Shown one piece after another: positions 24,869-33,822 of a stretch of DNA of 64,000 nucleotides (within the stretch, counting starts at the first letter, position 1; every line of letters begins with the position of its first letter). The DNA lies in assembly GCA_021730945.1 (NCBI GenBank), contig JAKFYH010000047.1, positions 37,100 through 101,099 of the forward strand. Reading direction: 5' to 3'. Under the pieces are notes generated by a model that had not been told where the DNA came from, made no database searches, and saw only the letters and a program-made list of their open reading frames with translations. The DNA comes from Acidobacteriota bacterium (lineage in GTDB: Bacteria > Acidobacteriota > Vicinamibacteria > Vicinamibacterales > UBA2999). The translations under genes and the position numbers were made by a program.

Positions 24869-27262
24869 CTACCGCCCCCTCTGGCTGATGTTGCGCGACG
24901 GGACGGTGATGCCGCCGGCGTTGACGCGGTCCTGGATCTGCCGGAACTCGCTTTCGGTGACTTGGCGCGCGCCGGTGAAGTCGTTGACGACGTAGACGTT
25001 CGGGGCAGGCACGACCGCTGTCGCCACACTGGCGGCCATGGCGGCGCCACCGAGCCAACGCTTCGCGGTCTCGATGCGGTCTTCATAGGGCACGATCGCC
25101 TCGCGGCCGTGTGCGACGATGTCGGTGCCTCGGCCGAAGTCGGGAAAGTCGTAGCCGTGCTTACGATAGGTGCCGCCCGAGTAGCCGTTCTCGTCCCGGC
25201 CATCGCCGTTCATGTCGTAGGAACGGTTTGACTGCGCCGGGAAGGACCCGCCCATGGTCCCGTTGACGACGCCATCTGGCAAGGGGTCGACAGTGACCCC
25301 GATGTGGATCGTCCGGTCGACGGTGGCAGCGTCCAGGGCCGACTCCAATCCGCTGGCGGCGTCTGACACGCCGTCGATGACGGCCTTGATCGCGGCGATC
25401 GCGGCTGCAGATTCGCCGGCCCCTTTCTTACTGGACTGCCACAGCCGTTCAGCGGCCGCTAGTGCCTCGGCTTCCGTCCGTCCAGCCGCGATGTACGCAT
25501 CGCGGATAGCGATGACCGTCATCTTCCAGGATTCGTTCCCGGCCTCGTTGCGTTGGGTCTGGTTCAGCAGCGAATGGAGCTGCGCCTCGAAGTCCGCCAC
25601 GGCTTGCCGTCCACGCAGCTCTTCCGCCGACGGCCCGCCGAAAATCGACCGGAAGAACCCACCGATGCGCTCGGCGATGGGGCCGAACAGCGCCCCCAGC
25701 GTCGGCAGCAAGGCGTTCACGGCCTCGCCAATTCCGAAGGGCAAGGCGTCCTTGATTGCCGGCCCGAACTTCTCCTGGAACTTGCTCATCAGCGACGTGC
25801 CGATATGGGCACCGGCGGCTGCGATCACCGATCCGCCGCCCTGGATGGCGCTCATGATGACGTTGGGCAGGCCGGCCATCAGCTGGCCGAAGCGGCTGAC
25901 GCTCTGCGTGCCGGTCTCGTCGAGCTGCTGCCCTAGCGCCTTGATGGACGGCGCGAGGGTGGCGTTGTTCTCAAAGGCCCACTTCTCCGCGGCCGCGGTC
26001 ATTTCGGCGGTCTGCTGGATGGTGCGCGTCATGATTGGCTGGCCTTCGACCAGTGACGCGCGCTGAACCTTGAACCAGTCTGGCGTCGCGGCTACCTGGC
26101 CAAGCGTCTGCTTCAGGTCCTCGTAGTGCTGGATCTGCTTGGCCAGCGACTTCGTCAACCGGTCGATCGTAGGATCCAGCTCCTCGTTGGCGGCCTTGAC
26201 CTTCTTCGACGCTTTCTCGTTCTCGCCGTAGTTCAGGTTGAGGGTGGAGATCGTGCGCGCCTGCGTCTCCTGCTTCGCCGATGTGGTGATGGACTGTGCG
26301 GTGAAGATCGCCAAGCCGTCCTTCGCCTGGGCGACGTTGGCCTTGAGGCCGGCGATGGTCTCGCCCGAGAAGCCGATCGCCTTGCCGAGTAGCGGGATGC
26401 TGTTGACACCTTCGGCGATGCTCAGCAGGAACTCGTTGAACCAGATCTTCATGTCCATGAACGCGCGGCCCAGGCCGAGCGACAGGGCATCCGTGACGAA
26501 CCTGACCGCGCCTGGCAGGGTCTCGCCCATCCATTTCGCGACCGTGGTCAGGACCGGGATCATGGGCTCGAGGACCTGGGCGATCACGGACTTGCCGACC
26601 GCGGCCAGTGTGCCCATGGTGTCGCCGAACTCGTCGCCGGCGCGCACGGCATCCTCGCTCAGCACGATGCCGAGGCGATCCGCGGCCGAGGCGGTCTCGG
26701 ACAGGTTCCCCTTCATCATCGGCAGCAGGTCCGCGCCGGACTTGCCGAACAGATCCATGGCCAGTTTCGACTGGGCCATCGGGTCGGGGATCTTCGCGAT
26801 GGAATCGGCGATGGTCGTGAAGGCCTTGTCCGGAGCCATGCCCCGGATCTGGTCGAACGACAGCCCGAGGGCGTCGAGCGCGCCGACGGCGGACTTGTTG
26901 CCACCGGCGAGGTTCGCGCCGAGCTTCGAGATCGCGCCGGTGACCTGGTCGAGCGAGCCGCCATTCTGCTCGGCGGCGTACTTCAGCCGCTGCAGGGCCT
27001 CGACGCCGATGCCCGTTTTCGCCGACAGGTCGGTGAGCTCGCCGGTCAGGTCCGCGAAGCTGCTGATCGCCGAATACACGCCCCACCCGGCGAGGGCGCC
27101 GCTCATGGCCTTGAACGCGGACCCGAGCGACATCGTCGACGTCGAGGTCCTCTTCGCCGCGTCATCGACGCCGGCGAGGTCCTTGCGCGCCTTGTCGAAC
27201 TCGGCCGCAGTGAGGTTCTTGCCCCGGATCGTGATTGTGACTTCGCGCTGTTCGTCCGCCAT
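24869..27262 (-). CDS. Tail tape-measure protein
   Basis: 797 aa from ATG 27262. EQREVTITIRGKNLTAAEFD, then FADLTGELTDLSAKTGIGVE, DAAKRTSTSTMSLGSAFKAM and long helical, Ala-rich stretches are standard for lambda-type tape measures. A hydrophobic stretch (VIMSAIQGGGSVIAAAGAHI) and a Gly-rich tail GREAIVPYED follow. It sets tail length and is ejected during DNA entry. It starts one base into the stop of the frameshift product (TGATG). It is the longest phage gene, as expected. Confidence 0.93.
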   Translation of the reverse strand: MADEQREVTITIRGKNLTAAEFDKARKDLAGVDDAAKRTSTSTMSLGSAFKAMSGALAGWGVYSAISSFADLTGELTDLSAKTGIGVEALQRLKYAAEQNGGSLDQVTGAISKLGANLAGGNKSAVGALDALGLSFDQIRGMAPDKAFTTIADSIAKIPDPMAQSKLAMDLFGKSGADLLPMMKGNLSETASAADRLGIVLSEDAVRAGDEFGDTMGTLAAVGKSVIAQVLEPMIPVLTTVAKWMGETLPGAVRFVTDALSLGLGRAFMDMKIWFNEFLLSIAEGVNSIPLLGKAIGFSGETIAGLKANVAQAKDGLAIFTAQSITTSAKQETQARTISTLNLNYGENEKASKKVKAANEELDPTIDRLTKSLAKQIQHYEDLKQTLGQVAATPDWFKVQRASLVEGQPIMTRTIQQTAEMTAAAEKWAFENNATLAPSIKALGQQLDETGTQSVSRFGQLMAGLPNVIMSAIQGGGSVIAAAGAHIGTSLMSKFQEKFGPAIKDALPFGIGEAVNALLPTLGALFGPIAERIGGFFRSIFGGPSAEELRGRQAVADFEAQLHSLLNQTQRNEAGNESWKMTVIAIRDAYIAAGRTEAEALAAAERLWQSSKKGAGESAAAIAAIKAVIDGVSDAASGLESALDAATVDRTIHIGVTVDPLPDGVVNGTMGGSFPAQSNRSYDMNGDGRDENGYSGGTYRKHGYDFPDFGRGTDIVAHGREAIVPYEDRIETAKRWLGGAAMAASVATAVVPAPNVYVVNDFTGARQVTESEFRQIQDRVNAGGITVPSRNISQRGR

Positions 27263-28319
27263 CAGCCTCTCCGCTGCCCCTGGTCCCGCTCGCGGCCCTT
27301 GCCGCGGCTCTGTTTCCTCGCCTGCCCGATCAGCGCGTTCTCTTCGCGCGCGATCAACGCCAGCGCCTCCATCACCTTCGCCGGCTGGTCCTCCACCCCA
27401 CCCGCCGACGGCAGCGCCGTTCGCTGCCACTCCACCCACCCGTAGCCGCCTTGCAGCTGGTGGGTGAGCTGAAACCACTCCAGCGCCTCCTTCACGTCCG
27501 CCGTGAAGAGCAGCACCGGGCATTCGTGAAGCTCTACGTCGCTCCCACCAACGCGGCCGACCCAGACGGGATCGGGTCCTGGTCCGCCGACACACCGGCG
27601 CTCGGCGCATAGCCCTCGACTTCGGCACTCGCCACAATCGCGGCCGGTGTCGCCCCATCGACTGCCGCCGCGGCGACGGGCATCGGCGAGGAAGCCGTCA
27701 AACCAGACAGCGGCCGCAAGACTTTTTTTGCTTCGGGTGACAGCGTGTTCTCCTGGTGAATCGCCCTGGTCAGCCGCACCAACATCGAAAGGTTCCCGCC
27801 GAAGGCTTCCAGGATGTCCTTGCCGGTCTGCACCTGGAACACCTCGCCGTTGTCGCGCTCGGCCTTCAGCACCACGCCGCTCGGCGCCACCGATACGTAG
27901 TCGGCGATTGCCTCGCTGCAGAACTCGGCCATGAACGTGTCGTCGGCCTGGTTGGCAGCCTCGTATGCGGCCATCGCCTCCGCGTCCATCTCTTCGAGCC
28001 GCCGGCGCTTGATCTCGTCGTCGGGCACGACATGCTCGCTGCGAGCCGGCTCGACCACGACGCCCTTCTCGTTGAGCCTGGCGGGAATGTCGCGCATCGC
28101 CTGCTCGTCGCCGGCAGGCCTCCGGAAGATCATCCGCGCCGCCGTGGGGTTGTTCAGCCGCGCGAACCCGCGTTGAAAGTTCTGAAGCTGGGCGACCGTG
28201 AAGCGGCGAATGCGCACCTTGAACGTCTCGCCGCGCGCGACGGCTTCCCCCTCGAAGCCGTCGTCGATCGGGATGTCCCGCGTGTAGTAGTTCTTGAACG
28301 TGAACGTCTTGGTGCTCAA
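27262..28319 (-). CDS. Tail assembly chaperone, long -1 frameshift form (gpGT-like)
   Basis: Predicted 352-aa product. The first 199 codons are shared with the short form. Ribosomes slip at A AAA AAA (27729-27723) and continue in the -1 frame through 153 codons to TGA 27262-27264, with no stop in between. The added part contains CGECRSRGLCAERRC, a possible zinc knuckle, and then a conserved-looking helical region (VKEALEWFQLTHQLQGGYGW). This matches lambda gpG/gpGT. In this layout the downstream 84-codon frame (from GTG 27516) is not a separate gene. The alternative is that it starts by itself. Confidence 0.78.
27534..28319 (-). CDS. Tail assembly chaperone, short form (gpG-like)
   Basis: 261 aa from TTG 28319, which has a strong ribosome site (AGGAG) and overlaps the upstream stop (TTGA). 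FTFKNYYTRDIPIDDGFEGE, FTVAQLQNFQRGFARLNN, QTGKDILEAFGGNLSMLVRL, RAIHQENTLSPEAKKVLRPL. It is located between tail tube and tape measure, exactly where chaperones occur. The C-terminal 60 residues after the slippery site are Ala/Pro/Ser-rich and low in complexity, consistent with a chaperone tail made when no slip happens. Confidence 0.82.
   Translation of the reverse strand: MSTKTFTFKNYYTRDIPIDDGFEGEAVARGETFKVRIRRFTVAQLQNFQRGFARLNNPTAARMIFRRPAGDEQAMRDIPARLNEKGVVVEPARSEHVVPDDEIKRRRLEEMDAEAMAAYEAANQADDTFMAEFCSEAIADYVSVAPSGVVLKAERDNGEVFQVQTGKDILEAFGGNLSMLVRLTRAIHQENTLSPEAKKVLRPLSGLTASSPMPVAAAAVDGATPAAIVASAEVEGYAPSAGVSADQDPIPSGSAALVGAT
27723..27729 (-). promoter_or_regulatory. Slippery heptamer A AAA AAA for programmed -1 frameshifting
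   Basis: Seven A residues on the coding strand, phased X XXY YYZ in codons GCA AAA AAA GTC. It is the only such run in this GC-rich gene. A GC-rich segment with the palindrome GCGGCCGC follows within ten bases and could fold as a stimulator. Confidence 0.82.
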
Positions 28320-28465
28320 TGCCCTCTCCTGAAGTGCGGATCGGCGCCCACCGTGTGGCGGGGCCGGCGGTCGAACTCGGTCACTTCAATCGAGACGCCG
28401 CCTTGTGGGCTGGTGCGCTTCGTTGGCTCGGTGGCCAGGAACCGCACCCGTGACGACGTCGGCAC
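28316..28465 (-). CDS. Short phage protein upstream of the tail chaperone
   Basis: 49 codons from GTG 28465, with possible upstream starts because the frame stays open to about 28565. SRVRFLATEPTKRTSPQGG, VSIEVTEFDRRPRHTVGADP. Its TGA overlaps the TTG of the chaperone (TTGA), which supports real translation. Start uncertain; function unknown. Confidence 0.45.
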   Translation of the reverse strand: MPTSSRVRFLATEPTKRTSPQGGVSIEVTEFDRRPRHTVGADPHFRRGH

Positions 28466-28559
28466 GTAGGTGAGAGGGGGCGCGACCGCCGCGCGCCCGA
28501 TCGGCTGTTTTGGCCCGGGGGCTCTTCTCAGTCCCCCGGCGCCAGCTTTATAGGTCGTT

Positions 28560-29747
28560 TTACAGCAGCCCGACGAAGATCGCGTCCAGGGCGCCGTCCA
28601 CGCTCTCCTTGGCCTCGCCCTTGAACGGGAAGTTCACTTCATCGTCCGGGTCGTCGGTATCCGGGACCTGGAACAGCACATTCGGCATGCGCACGGCGAT
28701 GATGTTGCCCTCGGTGAACCCGGTCTGCAGGAACACACCGAGGTTGGTGCCGGCGACCGCCAGGTCGTACTGGGTCTGCGAGTTCGCCCGCATCTCGAGA
28801 GTGACGCCGATCTTCATGCGTCCGGCGCGGTACGACTCCTCGGCCGAGTCGTAGCCGTATGACTCGTTGCGCACCTTGATGGCGTTCTCGATGTCGATCG
28901 CCATCTTCAGCATCTTGGCCGCTGTGTTGCCGAGCACGAGCTCACCGGTGATGCCCGAGGGCGGCTGGCTGCCGACCGTGGTGAAGCTGGCCGGCTGCGA
29001 CGGGGCGGCCGAGGCGCTCAAAAGCTTGGCGGCGCCGCTGGCCGAGAACATCGGATCGTCGTTGGCATCGAAGTTGATGCCCATCTTGTCGACGACGCCA
29101 CCGCTCAGCACGCGCGACAGGCCGGCCGTGCCGTCGGTGTTCTTTAGGTAGTGCGCGATCGACAGCGAGTTCATGTTCTGGGCGCTGATGCGATACAGGG
29201 TTCCCAGCTTCACGGCCGCGCCGTCCGCCGGCACCTGGCCCGCCGGCAGATCCGGCGCCCAGGTGACCACGCCCGTGCCCGTGTTGGCTGCCGTGAGGAA
29301 GCGCGCGCGCTTCTTGCCGTCCGGGCAGGTGATGAGGACCGGCAGGCCGATGGCCGTGCCGGTGCCGCTGGCCAGCGTCGCGCCGCCAACCGCGCCGGTA
29401 CCGGCGCCGACGGTCGTCGACAGGGTCGTGTTCGTCTTCGTGCCGAAGCCGCATTCCAGGAACGGGTCCAACTCCGGCAGCGTGTTGATGGTGCCGCTCG
29501 GCCGCAGAATCGCGTCCAGGTTAAAGCTGGCCGACGTACGGCCAGTGGTCATGTTCGTGGCCAACTGACCGGGCGACGACTGCTTCTCGATGATCTCGCG
29601 CTTGTTAAGGACGTCCGAGCCCGGGAACGTCAGCGACTTGTGGCGGAAGGCGTTGCTGGACGCCAGCGACGGCACAGTGCCGTAGGTGGTTTCCTTCTTC
29701 GCGTACGCCTGACCGATGCGACCAATCTGAACGGTGGACAACGCCAT
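28560..29747 (-). CDS. Major tail (tube) protein
   Basis: 395 aa. LSTVQIGRIGQAYAKKETTY, then GTVPSLASSNAFRHKSL is typical of phage tail tube subunits. A Gly/Thr-rich inserted domain (VGAGTGAVGGATLASGTGTA, FLTAANTGTGVVTWAPDLPA) lies after residue 100. The C-terminus has NIIAVRMPNVLFQVPD. Tube subunits stack around the tape measure. Placement just before the chaperones agrees. Confidence 0.82.
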   Translation of the reverse strand: MALSTVQIGRIGQAYAKKETTYGTVPSLASSNAFRHKSLTFPGSDVLNKREIIEKQSSPGQLATNMTTGRTSASFNLDAILRPSGTINTLPELDPFLECGFGTKTNTTLSTTVGAGTGAVGGATLASGTGTAIGLPVLITCPDGKKRARFLTAANTGTGVVTWAPDLPAGQVPADGAAVKLGTLYRISAQNMNSLSIAHYLKNTDGTAGLSRVLSGGVVDKMGINFDANDDPMFSASGAAKLLSASAAPSQPASFTTVGSQPPSGITGELVLGNTAAKMLKMAIDIENAIKVRNESYGYDSAEESYRAGRMKIGVTLEMRANSQTQYDLAVAGTNLGVFLQTGFTEGNIIAVRMPNVLFQVPDTDDPDDEVNFPFKGEAKESVDGALDAIFVGLL

Positions 29748-29750
29748 GGT

Positions 29751-29996
29751 CTACTCCTGCTGCGGCGCCTTCGCCGCGGGTGCCTTGGCCGGTGCGTGCT
29801 TCGACGCCGGCTTGATGAACTCAAAGTTCGTGTCGTTCAGGTGGTCGCCGAGCTCGGAGGCGAGCGTGTGCGGGCCGCGGTCGGTCCGGCTGACGACCTG
29901 GTCGAGGTCGCCCTGCCAGCCCTCGCCGATCGCGACGCTGGTGAGGTTCCCCACCACGTTCAGCGTCAGCGGACGGATGCATTTCGCGATGCGCAT
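29751..29996 (-). CDS. Small phage tail-region protein
   Basis: 81 aa. RIAKCIRPLTLNVVGNLTSV is followed by a Lys/Ala/Pro-rich tail (KHAPAKAPAAKAPQQE). Three bases separate it from the tail tube gene. Unknown function. Confidence 0.55.
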   Translation of the reverse strand: MRIAKCIRPLTLNVVGNLTSVAIGEGWQGDLDQVVSRTDRGPHTLASELGDHLNDTNFEFIKPASKHAPAKAPAAKAPQQE

Positions 29997-30008
29997 CTCA
30001 ATCCCCTC

Positions 30009-30491
30009 CTAACCGTTCGGCTGGCCGAAGGTGCGGCGTAACTGGATTTCGGTTTGAATCTGCGCCCACACCTCGGGGCCTTCGACGTTCTCCACCAACT
30101 GCCGGCCGGTGATGCGCGTGTCGGTCGCCAACCCGCCGCGTGATAGGTCGATCGCAATCGCCTGCTCGACGTCCGCGCAGGCGCGATAGAACATCAACAT
30201 GCGCGCCTCGTCGACCGTTGGATCCGATTCGCCAATCCAGTGCACCATTACCGGCAGCACCAGCTTCAGTTCATTGGCTGGCTCGTAGATCCATTTCTCC
30301 TTGGCCACGTCGAGGATCAGGAACGGCCGCGGCACGTCTGGGCGCTTCAGCGCTGCGACGTCATGGTCCGGGTCGAGCTTCACCACGGTGGACGTCACGT
30401 CGTAGAAGTAGCCCCCGGCCACGGTCATCGCCGCCAGAGCGGCTTGCAGGTTCCGCACGATGCGGTATTCGCGGGGCTCAGTCGGCATCAA
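30009..30491 (-). CDS. Tail terminator-like protein
   Basis: 160 aa. YRIVRNLQAALAAMTVAGGY, PFLILDVAKEKWIYEPANEL, VLPVMVHWIGESDPTVDEAR, MLMFYRACADVEQAIAIDL. Size, alpha/beta pattern and position between a gpZ-like gene and the tail tube gene suggest the tail terminator or completion protein that caps the tube. Confidence 0.6.
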   Translation of the reverse strand: MMPTEPREYRIVRNLQAALAAMTVAGGYFYDVTSTVVKLDPDHDVAALKRPDVPRPFLILDVAKEKWIYEPANELKLVLPVMVHWIGESDPTVDEARMLMFYRACADVEQAIAIDLSRGGLATDTRITGRQLVENVEGPEVWAQIQTEIQLRRTFGQPNG

Positions 30492-31095
30492 CCTGCCCCG
30501 GCGAACTCGCGAACTCGAGCTCGTGATCGAAGTTCTTCTCGAAGACCGCCTGCGCCTGGGCGAGGCCCGCCGGTCTGAACTTCTTGAACACCTGGCCCAA
30601 TGACGGCCCGTACTTCTCGTGAATCGCCTGGCGGCCCTTACGGCCTCTCGTGGTGGCGACGACGAAGTTGTCGCGAGTCCCCTTCATGTACTTGCCAGGC
30701 GTGCGTTCAAAGATGCCCTCGTGCCCGCTTGACATGACCGCGAAGAACGCGTGCTCGAGACGACCCTTGCCGCCGGGTAGTCGATAGGTGACACCGCGCC
30801 CGCGGCCGCGCGACGGCCGCGGCCCTTTCGCGTTGAACTTGATGAGCGGGATCCGCTTCATGCTGGCCGCGATCGAACCAACCGGATTCGAAGCACTGGC
30901 TTGCTTTAGCACGATCGCTTCGCGGACGTCCTTCTGTTTCAGACCAGTGTCGGCCGACATCTCTTTGACCATCAGCGAACGGCCACTCGCGATGGCGCGA
31001 TTGATCGCCCGGACAGTCGCCTTCAGCACGCGGGCTGGGAACTGTTCCAGGTCGATCACGATCGCCTCAACGCCGTGGACTTCAATGTTGGCCAT
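30478..31095 (-). CDS. Minor tail protein Z-like (tail completion)
   Basis: 205 aa. FPARVLKATVRAINRAIASG, LMVKEMSADTGLKQKDVREA and MKRIPLIKFNAKGPRPSRGR follow the lambda gpZ / prophage minor tail protein pattern, including the loop RGVTYRLPGGKGRLEHAFFA. It joins tail completion to the terminator gene, which it overlaps. Confidence 0.78.
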   Translation of the reverse strand: MANIEVHGVEAIVIDLEQFPARVLKATVRAINRAIASGRSLMVKEMSADTGLKQKDVREAIVLKQASASNPVGSIAASMKRIPLIKFNAKGPRPSRGRGRGVTYRLPGGKGRLEHAFFAVMSSGHEGIFERTPGKYMKGTRDNFVVATTRGRKGRQAIHEKYGPSLGQVFKKFRPAGLAQAQAVFEKNFDHELEFASSPGQVDAD

Positions 31096-31118
31096 GATGT
31101 AGCTGTCTCATCTCCTGG

Positions 31119-31457
31119 CTACGTAGTCGGGGTGACAATCAGCCGCTGGCAGTCCGGCTCCACTGTCTGCCCCAGCCCGACGACCTGCCATGTCTTTGTC
31201 ACCCCGCCGTCGACTTCCGGCGCCGCGAGGATCGCGCCGCGGTCCTGCTCCGGCACGTCCGACGAGAGGGGCAACACGAAGATGCGTCGAGGGTCGCGCC
31301 GGCGGTATTCGCTTCCAACCGGCGCTTCCTCGGACATCGCCGACACCCAGAACCCGGATGTCGAGATCGGCGTTTGGCCCACCCCTGGCGGCGTGATCGT
31401 CGCCGGCAGGCCAAACGCCTCGATCGCCGGGTTCAGTGGAACCCGTGTGTCGGTCAT
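31119..31457 (-). CDS. Head-tail joining-type protein
   Basis: 112 aa. LNPAIEAFGLPATITPPGVG, PLSSDVPEQDRGAILAAPEV, TKTWQVVGLGQTVEPDCQRL. Position between the capsid gene and the gpZ-like gene is where lambda FII-like or ATPase-like connectors sit. No firm family. Confidence 0.55.
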   Translation of the reverse strand: MTDTRVPLNPAIEAFGLPATITPPGVGQTPISTSGFWVSAMSEEAPVGSEYRRRDPRRIFVLPLSSDVPEQDRGAILAAPEVDGGVTKTWQVVGLGQTVEPDCQRLIVTPTT

Positions 31458-31459
31458 GC

Positions 31460-32476
31460 CTAGCTCTTGGTGAGCTTGATGACCGCTTCCGGACGCAGGC
31501 AGAGCGAGATGGCGTTGCTCTGCGTGTTGATGGTCCGGAACTTGTTGAGGCCGGACGGATCCGGCGCCTGCTTCGCGTAGCGCGGCAGGCCGAGCGTGTT
31601 GACCGTCTCTTCGTAGTCGGCCGGCGCAAAGCGCGTGATGTAGATGTCGGCTTCGGGCACGAGCAAGGCCGTGTCCGCAGGGATGAACGTCGCGGTGCCG
31701 CCGCCGGCGCCATCCGGGATGGTCACCGAGCCGCGGTATTCCTCGAACATCACGCCGCCGTACATGAAGCCCTCGCGGAGGTCGTTCTGGAGCTGCTGCC
31801 CCTGCTGGTACTTGTAGGCCTCGGCCACCGTGGCGTGCGACACCAGGGAGTCGAACCAGCCCGAGGAGCAGAGCGCACGATAGCCGCCGACCACCAGGCC
31901 CCCGAGGGCCGTCTCCGACTTGCGCTTGGCGGCCACGACGATGTCGCGGATCTTCGTGGTCGTGACGCTGAACACGAAGTCCTGAGTCTGCTGCACCACG
32001 CCGAACTCGGTGAACAGGTTCAGCAGCGTCGAGCCGTCCGCGTCGAGCAGGATGCCCCTGAGGGCGTTGATGCGGTGGTACTCGAGCGTCGCTTCGTGCA
32101 TGGGAATCAGCTCGGCCATCCGCTCGTTGACGAGCTGCTCGAGCTGTTGCATCTCGGTTTCGGACCCGAACTGACGAATGTTCTGGATCTCGTCGGCGTA
32201 CACCTTCGAATCGCGCTCGAAGTGATACACCCGGAACGTCCGCATCGTCCGCTTCTTGCCGACGAGCGGGTCGGCGGCGACGCCGCCACGGGGCGACGTC
32301 TGAATGAGGCTCAGCCGGCCGTCCTGCGACTCCACGTCGATCGACGTGGTGCGCACGCCGGCCTCCTTGAAGAGGCCGAGCGCGCCGATCCGGTTGGGCT
32401 GGTGCGGCAGCTTGTTGAAGGCCGCGGTGAGCGAGTGCATCGTGAACGCACTGCCGGTAAACGCATCGAGTTGCAT
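31460..32476 (-). CDS. Major capsid protein (lambda gpE family)
   Basis: 338 aa from ATG 32476. LTAAFNKLPHQPNRIGALGL, FKEAGVRTTSIDVESQDGRL, EMQQLEQLVNERMAELIPM, LDADGSTLLNLFTEFGVVQQ and the C-terminal APDPSGLNKFRTINTQSNAI match the gpE-type HK97-fold capsid family. It forms the icosahedral shell. A decoration protein gene lies directly upstream, as in lambda (D then E). Confidence 0.93.
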   Translation of the reverse strand: MQLDAFTGSAFTMHSLTAAFNKLPHQPNRIGALGLFKEAGVRTTSIDVESQDGRLSLIQTSPRGGVAADPLVGKKRTMRTFRVYHFERDSKVYADEIQNIRQFGSETEMQQLEQLVNERMAELIPMHEATLEYHRINALRGILLDADGSTLLNLFTEFGVVQQTQDFVFSVTTTKIRDIVVAAKRKSETALGGLVVGGYRALCSSGWFDSLVSHATVAEAYKYQQGQQLQNDLREGFMYGGVMFEEYRGSVTIPDGAGGGTATFIPADTALLVPEADIYITRFAPADYEETVNTLGLPRYAKQAPDPSGLNKFRTINTQSNAISLCLRPEAVIKLTKS

Positions 32477-32517
32477 GGTCTGGTCTCCTCGTGTCCTGTG
32501 GTTTGGGCTACAGCCCG

Positions 32518-33795
32518 TTAGCGGGCAATGACCCCACGCGCCGCGAGGTCCCGATACGCCGACTCCTTCTGCGCGGCCGTGATGGCCGAGGCCCACTTCA
32601 GGGCGCCCTTCATCACGGTCGCGTCCCTGGCGACAATCACGCCAGTGGTATCCGCGGATGTGGCGTCGATGTTGTCAAACAGCACGCCGCTGGCCTGGTG
32701 CCGACCGTCGAAGGTCGTCGGATCCCACTCCACCACCTTGCCGCCGGCGAGCTGGTTGAAGACGCAGACCTCGAACGAGTTGCCGACGATGACGTCGGTG
32801 GCGTCCGTGATGGTGAAGTTGATCTGCCGGTTCGTGAATGCGGTGGCGGTCGTCGAACCCGCGGTCTGCAGGTAGTGGCCGATCGAATCGCCATCCGGGC
32901 TGAACACCTGCCACCGGCCGCCGTTGGTGATGGCCTCCACGCAGATGACCTGGTAGCGACCGGTCTTCGCATCCGGGCCGAGCGACAGGGCCGAGATGGT
33001 GTTCGTGCCGGTGCCGCCGAGGATGGTCGGCGCCGTGGTGCTGACAACGAAGGTGAACACGTCACCGGCAGCGAAGTCCGTCGAGCCATCGGTGATGGTG
33101 AAGTTGATGTGCCGGCTGGTGTAGGTCGTCGAGCCGCCGGCGCCAGGCGTCATCGTCAGGGTCGGCAAGGCCTTCCCGCTGGGGGTCGTCAGCGACCACA
33201 CGCCGCCGTGGGCCACCGCGGCGGTGCAGGTGAGCACGTAGTCGCCCACTTCCACTTCGGGCCCGGCGAACACCGCGCTGACGGTGCCATTGGCGCTGGC
33301 GGTCGCGACCACGGTCGGCACCGACACGCGGCCGATGCCCTTGGTCACACGGCCGACGACTTCACCAGCCTCCAGGTTCTGGCCGGACAGCACCGTGATG
33401 TTCTCGCGACTCGGATAGCCAGGGCCGCCGCGCTCCTCCATCAGGAACTCGCCGGCGTGCTGACCTTCCGTCAGCGCGCCGAACACGGCCGGGGCGGCAA
33501 GCAGTGCCGCCGGGTTGACCAGGTAGGCGATCAGCGCGGCCGTGGCGATGGCACCAGGCCCGAACAGCGCATGACGCTGCACGCGGTCGAAGCGCGCTTT
33601 GAGACGACCGATAATCGACCTGGCGGCGGCGATCGGCGCCTCGAGCAGGCTGCTGCGGCGCCACGGCTGCTCGTGCTCGTGGCCCATGCCGCGAGCGTTC
33701 ACCTTGACAACGGCGGTGGGCATCATGCTCAGAAAGGCCGTGCACAGCGCCACGAGGATGTTCGTGACAGTGAAACGGTTACGCGGGGTGTCCAT
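32518..33795 (-). CDS. Head decoration protein (gpD-like) with duplicated beta repeat
   Basis: 425 aa, far longer than lambda gpD (about 110 aa). The gpD hallmark LTEGQHAGEFLMEERGG with SRENITVLSGQNLEAGEVVG is at residues 108-148, and the C-terminal gpD part (ASGVLFDNIDA, VMKGALKWASAITAAQKESA) is at about 368-415. Between them are two copies of a beta domain, about 178-250 and 272-346, each with INFTITD near its end. Residues 1-103 carry two hydrophobic stretches and do not fit a capsid protein. A GTG at 33486 would give a normal start, so the N-terminal extension may be untranslated or separate. Confidence 0.8.
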   Translation of the reverse strand: MDTPRNRFTVTNILVALCTAFLSMMPTAVVKVNARGMGHEHEQPWRRSSLLEAPIAAARSIIGRLKARFDRVQRHALFGPGAIATAALIAYLVNPAALLAAPAVFGALTEGQHAGEFLMEERGGPGYPSRENITVLSGQNLEAGEVVGRVTKGIGRVSVPTVVATASANGTVSAVFAGPEVEVGDYVLTCTAAVAHGGVWSLTTPSGKALPTLTMTPGAGGSTTYTSRHINFTITDGSTDFAAGDVFTFVVSTTAPTILGGTGTNTISALSLGPDAKTGRYQVICVEAITNGGRWQVFSPDGDSIGHYLQTAGSTTATAFTNRQINFTITDATDVIVGNSFEVCVFNQLAGGKVVEWDPTTFDGRHQASGVLFDNIDATSADTTGVIVARDATVMKGALKWASAITAAQKESAYRDLAARGVIAR

Positions 33796-33822
33796 AGGAA
33801 TCGCTACTCCTTCTCTCGTGAC

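Noticed and set aside
27262..27516. Independent tail gene starting at GTG 27516
   Set aside because: Frame openness up to the A7 heptamer and the lambda-like layout favour a frameshift extension, though separate initiation is not excluded.
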